DNA of 64,000 bases. Origin: MWEH01 sp035409945. Its GTDB lineage: Bacteria > Bacillota > Clostridia > Christensenellales > DTU072. The stretch lies in NCBI GenBank assembly GCA_035409945.1, contig DAONQC010000001.1, forward strand, positions 283,953 to 347,952, in the 5' to 3' direction. Position 1 is the stretch's first letter, and each line of letters begins with the position of its first letter. The notes below the pieces were generated by a model that worked only from the letters and a program-made list of their open reading frames with translations, ran no database searches and had not been told where the DNA came from. Positions 58,484 through 64,000 of this stretch are shown in pieces. The translations under genes were made by a program, and so were the position numbers.

Positions 58484-58681
58484 CTAGTCTGTAATAATAA
58501 TTACATCACCTTCATACACTTCTTTTGCAGCATATGAAACAGCTTTTAAGTTAGAATTCTCGAGCAGTTTATTTTCTTTTTCATCCTGCAAAAGATCTCT
58601 TGTTCTTTTTGCCAAACCAACTACCAATGCATATCTGCAAGGTGCTTTTTTTATAAGTTTATCAATTGGTGGGTCTATCAT
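58484..58681 (-). CDS. rpoZ: RNA polymerase omega subunit
   Basis: A short 65-residue omega. CRYALVVGLAKRTRDL is the conserved first helix and LKAVSYAAKEVYEGDVIII the C-terminal part. AGGAGG lies 8 nt before the ATG. Placement between gmk and coaBC is the common arrangement. Confidence 0.93.
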   Translation of the reverse strand: MIDPPIDKLIKKAPCRYALVVGLAKRTRDLLQDEKENKLLENSNLKAVSYAAKEVYEGDVIIITD

Positions 58682-58704
58682 AAATATATGTCCTCCTATT
58701 TAAA

Positions 58705-59334
58705 TTATTCTTCGTTTTTGTATGTTTTATAAAGATTTACAAACTTTTCTACTATATCTTCATGGTTTACTTTTTTAGCTCTTTCCGCCTTAATTATGGC
58801 AGTAACTGTATCTACGCATGAGTCTAAATCATCATTTATTGCTATATAGTCATATTGCCTTATGCTCCTATATTCCGTGCGAGCTATTCTAAGGCGCATA
58901 TTAACCATTTCTTCTTCCTCTGTTCCCCTGTTTCTCAGTCTCCTAGCAAGCTCATCGTAGGAAGATGGGGTTATAAACACAAAAATTGCTTCTGGGAACT
59001 CTTCCCTAATTTTAGTAGCTCCTTTCGTTTCGATTTCTAAAATTACATCTATACCTTTTGCTAACTGCTCCTTAACCTTACTCTTGGGAGTTCCATACTT
59101 ATGCTTAAATTTACTAACACTTTCTAAAAACTCTCCTCTTTGTTCCATCTCTTCAAATTCTTTCTCTGTTTTGAAGTAATAATGGATTCCATCAAGTTCG
59201 CCAGTACGAGGCTTTCTAGTTGTAACAGAAACTGAATAGGCAAGACCTGGTATCGTCCTAATGACTTTATCAAGCACTGTTCCTTTACCTGCTCCCGATG
59301 GTCCTGTTAAAACAAATAACATTCCTTTTCTCAT
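58705..59334 (-). CDS. gmk: Guanylate kinase
   Basis: Phosphorylates GMP to GDP. 209 residues, P-loop GPSGAGKGTVLDKV, GMP-binding SVTTRKPRTGELDGIHYYF and lid region RLRNRGTEEEEMVNMRL. The C-terminal helix is standard. Confidence 0.97.
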   Translation of the reverse strand: MRKGMLFVLTGPSGAGKGTVLDKVIRTIPGLAYSVSVTTRKPRTGELDGIHYYFKTEKEFEEMEQRGEFLESVSKFKHKYGTPKSKVKEQLAKGIDVILEIETKGATKIREEFPEAIFVFITPSSYDELARRLRNRGTEEEEMVNMRLRIARTEYRSIRQYDYIAINDDLDSCVDTVTAIIKAERAKKVNHEDIVEKFVNLYKTYKNEE

Positions 59335-59369
59335 AGATCAATATACTCCTATACTTTCTATAGTTTTAC

Positions 59370-60257
59370 CTACTCTATATTTTGTACTTGTTCCCTTATC
59401 ATTTCTATTATTGTTTTCATTTTTAACACATGTTTTATAGCTATCGAATCATTAATTTTACTACCAATCGTATTAGTTTCTCTCAATAATTCCTGTGTTA
59501 AAAAATCAAGACTTTTACCGATATTCCCACCAGTAGACAATAATTCGTCATAGTGTTTTATATGGCTACGTAGTCTAGTAATTTCTTCATCAATATTGAT
59601 TTTATCGATAAAAAAGACAATCTCTTGTGCTATCCTTGTATCGTCTACTTCTACACCTTCTAACAACTCTTTTACTCTCGTTTGTAGTTTTTCACGATAC
59701 TCTTCAATAATTTGCGGACTTCTTTTAGCTATAGCATTTATATGAACTTCCAAGCTTTCTATTTTATCCGTTATATCTGCAACGAGTATAGCCCCTTCTG
59801 TTTTTCTCATAAGTAATAATTCATCAATAGCCTTATCACAAGCCTCTTTAACAAGATCTTTTAAAATATTTTCATCATCTTCTATAGGCTCAACTTTTAC
59901 AAGGTCACGGTTTTCAAGTATTTCTGCATTTCCAAAATTATCTATACATCCCTTCCATTTTAGCTCTCTTGCTTTTTCAAGATAGCTTTCTAAAAGACCT
60001 GTATCTAGAACTAATTCGCTTCTTTTTTCCCTGTAGTCCTCATATTGTAAAAAAATATCAATATGTCCTCTGTTAATTTTTTCGCCGATTTGCTTTCTAA
60101 CTTGGTCTTCTGCAAAATTGAATTGTCTACTAAACCTCATAAATAAGTCTAAAAACCGGTGATTGACAGACTTAAGTTCAATAGTTAGTTTTCTACCATC
60201 CATTTCTGCAGTACCTTTTCCATAACCTGTCATACTACATATGTTTTTTTGGGACAT
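59370..60257 (-). CDS. yicC: YicC/YloC family endoribonuclease
   Basis: A 295-residue YicC-family protein; members act as endoribonucleases. The N-terminal signature SMTGYGKGTAEMDG, the KSVNHRFLDLFMRF box and the C-terminal GKSLDFLTQELLRETNTIGSK are all conserved. It lies 35 bp upstream of gmk. The remA-type gene often found between the two in Bacilli and some Clostridia is absent. Confidence 0.93.
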   Translation of the reverse strand: MSQKNICSMTGYGKGTAEMDGRKLTIELKSVNHRFLDLFMRFSRQFNFAEDQVRKQIGEKINRGHIDIFLQYEDYREKRSELVLDTGLLESYLEKARELKWKGCIDNFGNAEILENRDLVKVEPIEDDENILKDLVKEACDKAIDELLLMRKTEGAILVADITDKIESLEVHINAIAKRSPQIIEEYREKLQTRVKELLEGVEVDDTRIAQEIVFFIDKINIDEEITRLRSHIKHYDELLSTGGNIGKSLDFLTQELLRETNTIGSKINDSIAIKHVLKMKTIIEMIREQVQNIE

Positions 60258-60313
60258 TTTTATTTCTCCATTTTCTTAATTTATTACTTTTTGATTTAAG
60301 CTAGTGTTAATAT

Positions 60314-61276
60314 TTATTTTTTTGAAAACAACTGATCTGGCTTTGTTTTAATGGGTGCAACTTTCCCATCCGGATATATTGCTTCAGGTTTTCCTTCTAC
60401 AATTTCCCCAACCACTTTGCTATCTACATTCAATTCCTTCAGCTTTGATTGTACAAGGTTTGGTTGTTTTGTAGTAATCAAAAGACTTCCACTTGAAATA
60501 AGACCGTAAGGATTTATATCTAGTTCATCACATATTTTTTTCGTTAACTTGGTCACGGGTATTAAATCTATATAGATTTTCGCTCCGAGATGTGCTCCCT
60601 CACAAACCTCTGCAACAGCTCCAAGTACCCCACCTTCTGTTATGTCATGCATTGAGGATACAGGAAGAGTTGAAAGTAACTTAGCCTCTTTTGCAATACT
60701 AATATTATCCGAGTATGAGGATAATTCTGCTTTTTCTGCTGGCGATAGATGTAGTTTATTATAGTGCTCTTCAGCAAGTATTACCGATCCTTCCAGCCCT
60801 ATACTCTTTGTAACTAATATCTTATCTCCTATTTCTGGAGCAGTAGCTTTGATATGATTATTTGTTAAACCAACTACCGTAACACTAACTACAATCCTGT
60901 TCACAGCATCGCTAAACTCTGTATGTCCGCCAACTATTTCTAGATTGTGTTTAGCTGCCTCTTTTTCAGCTTCTATCATAATTTGCTTAATTGACTCTAC
61001 GCTTTCAAAAGGCGGTGCGATGATAGTCACTGTAGCAAGCAATGGTTCTCCACCTGCAGCATATATGTCGTTACTAGCAACCTTAATTGACAAACTTCCT
61101 ATATCTACTGTTGTCCCAGTAATTGGATCGGTAGATATCAAAAGTAATTTATCAGATTTGAATGAGGCACAATCCTCACCTAAAGCAGCTGAACATACAA
61201 CTTCTTTACGTCTGCGTTTAACCACATCTAAAACACTATACTTTAATTCATCGCTGGTTAATTTACCGTACCTCAT
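60314..61276 (-). CDS. AIR synthase/HypE-related protein
   Basis: A 320-residue member of the PurM/HypE/SelD fold. The N-terminal GEDCASF, the glycine-rich VGGHTEFSD and MHDITEGGVLGAVAEV match the ATP-binding elements of the family. HypE proper ends in PRIC, used to carry the cyanide group; this protein ends in a Lys-rich tail without it. Neither hydrogenase nor hyp genes are nearby. It is therefore an orphan relative of unknown substrate, often found in Clostridia beside yicC. Confidence 0.8.
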   Translation of the reverse strand: MRYGKLTSDELKYSVLDVVKRRRKEVVCSAALGEDCASFKSDKLLLISTDPITGTTVDIGSLSIKVASNDIYAAGGEPLLATVTIIAPPFESVESIKQIMIEAEKEAAKHNLEIVGGHTEFSDAVNRIVVSVTVVGLTNNHIKATAPEIGDKILVTKSIGLEGSVILAEEHYNKLHLSPAEKAELSSYSDNISIAKEAKLLSTLPVSSMHDITEGGVLGAVAEVCEGAHLGAKIYIDLIPVTKLTKKICDELDINPYGLISSGSLLITTKQPNLVQSKLKELNVDSKVVGEIVEGKPEAIYPDGKVAPIKTKPDQLFSKK

Positions 61277-61360
61277 ACCCTTATACTAACATTTAAAATA
61301 AATGTGTAAAGGATTTAAGGGTCATAAGTTAAAAGTTATCCACATTAAATTGTTTTATTC

Positions 61361-61602
61361 AAATTTCAAATCGAATGCTCCCATCAGGCATCGCAATCGT
61401 TTTTAAGAATGTTGATTTTATTATCAATATCATTTGCAGTTTCGATAGTCTTTTCCGAAGCGTTTGGTTAAATTTTATTTAAATCTCAAATCGAATACTC
61501 CCATCAGGCATTTCAACCGTCTTTGGGGAAAACTTGCTCTTTTTAACATCGCCACCATTTTGGGTTTCAGCAACCATTCCAAACTGCTGGATGCAATTAT
61601 AT
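61361..61602 (-). repeat. Two extra copies of the ligA 3' end
   Basis: The final codons of ligA recur at offsets of 123 and 121 bp. All three encode [10 protein letters not shown] and then a stop, but the stops differ: TAG in the gene, TAA in the near copy (61479 region), TGA in the far copy (61361 region). The near copy reads [20 protein letters not shown] against [20 protein letters not shown] in the gene. The two copies fill nearly the whole 326-bp gap to the HypE-like gene. The small open frames here are these copies, not genes. Confidence 0.95.

Positions 61603-64000
<2,398 letters not shown>

Overview
The window is a 64-kb piece of an AT-rich bacterial chromosome, almost certainly an uncultured Clostridia-type Bacillota (Firmicutes). 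Three things point there: the block yicC-gmk-rpoZ-coaBC-priA-def-fmt-rsmB-rlmN-rsgA-rpe with a divergent rpmB and asp23-fakA-recG, the infC-rpmI-rplT and maf-mreB neighbourhoods, and Gram-positive style signals (AGGAGG ribosome sites, TTGACA/TATAAT promoters, hairpin-plus-T terminators). The paired ATP- and PPi-type phosphofructokinases and two intracellular glycosidases suggest a fermentative, sugar-using, probably gut-associated organism. I saw no rRNA, tRNA, CRISPR array, insertion sequence or prophage.

Layout. 1-3.2 kb: two membrane-anchored surface proteins, the first cut by the window edge. 3.2-11 kb: rdgB, a GH3 beta-glucosidase, a CofE-like protein, guaB (one of only two plus-strand genes) and an aspartate-type aminotransferase. 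11-20 kb: an ABC-2 exporter, der and a type II topoisomerase pair (parC/parE-like). 19.7-31.7 kb: GH36 alpha-galactosidase, valS, pgsA, ppx-maf-mreB-like, a 2-hydroxyacid dehydrogenase, a membrane DUF1508 protein and an FN3-like membrane protein. 31.7-41 kb: pfp-pfkA, proA, yebC, a SpoU methyltransferase, infC-rpmI-rplT and thrS. 41-46.5 kb: a GLUG-repeat lipoprotein, a monoacylglycerol-lipase-like hydrolase and recG. 46.7-63.8 kb: the housekeeping block, from fakA to an AIR-synthase/HypE-like protein and ligA.

The most unusual feature is not a gene. Downstream of at least nine genes (der, parC, the DUF1508 gene, the SpoU methyltransferase, the lipoprotein, recG, rpe, rsmB, ligA) the intergenic DNA holds one or two extra copies of that gene's own 3' end, offset by about 100-160 bp and showing every degree of decay. 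In the fresher copies (recG, lipoprotein, ligA) most or all differences from the real gene are synonymous, and the three ligA ends use three different stop codons. The copies therefore seem to have diverged while coding, which fits repeated capture of allelic gene ends better than neutral drift of a tandem duplicate. Assembly of mixed strains must be excluded for the freshest cases.

Other points are a probable ACG start codon for infC behind a terminator-containing leader, an MreB-like protein lacking the nucleotide-binding aspartates, and absence of the prpC-prkC phosphatase/kinase pair from its usual place between rlmN and rsgA.
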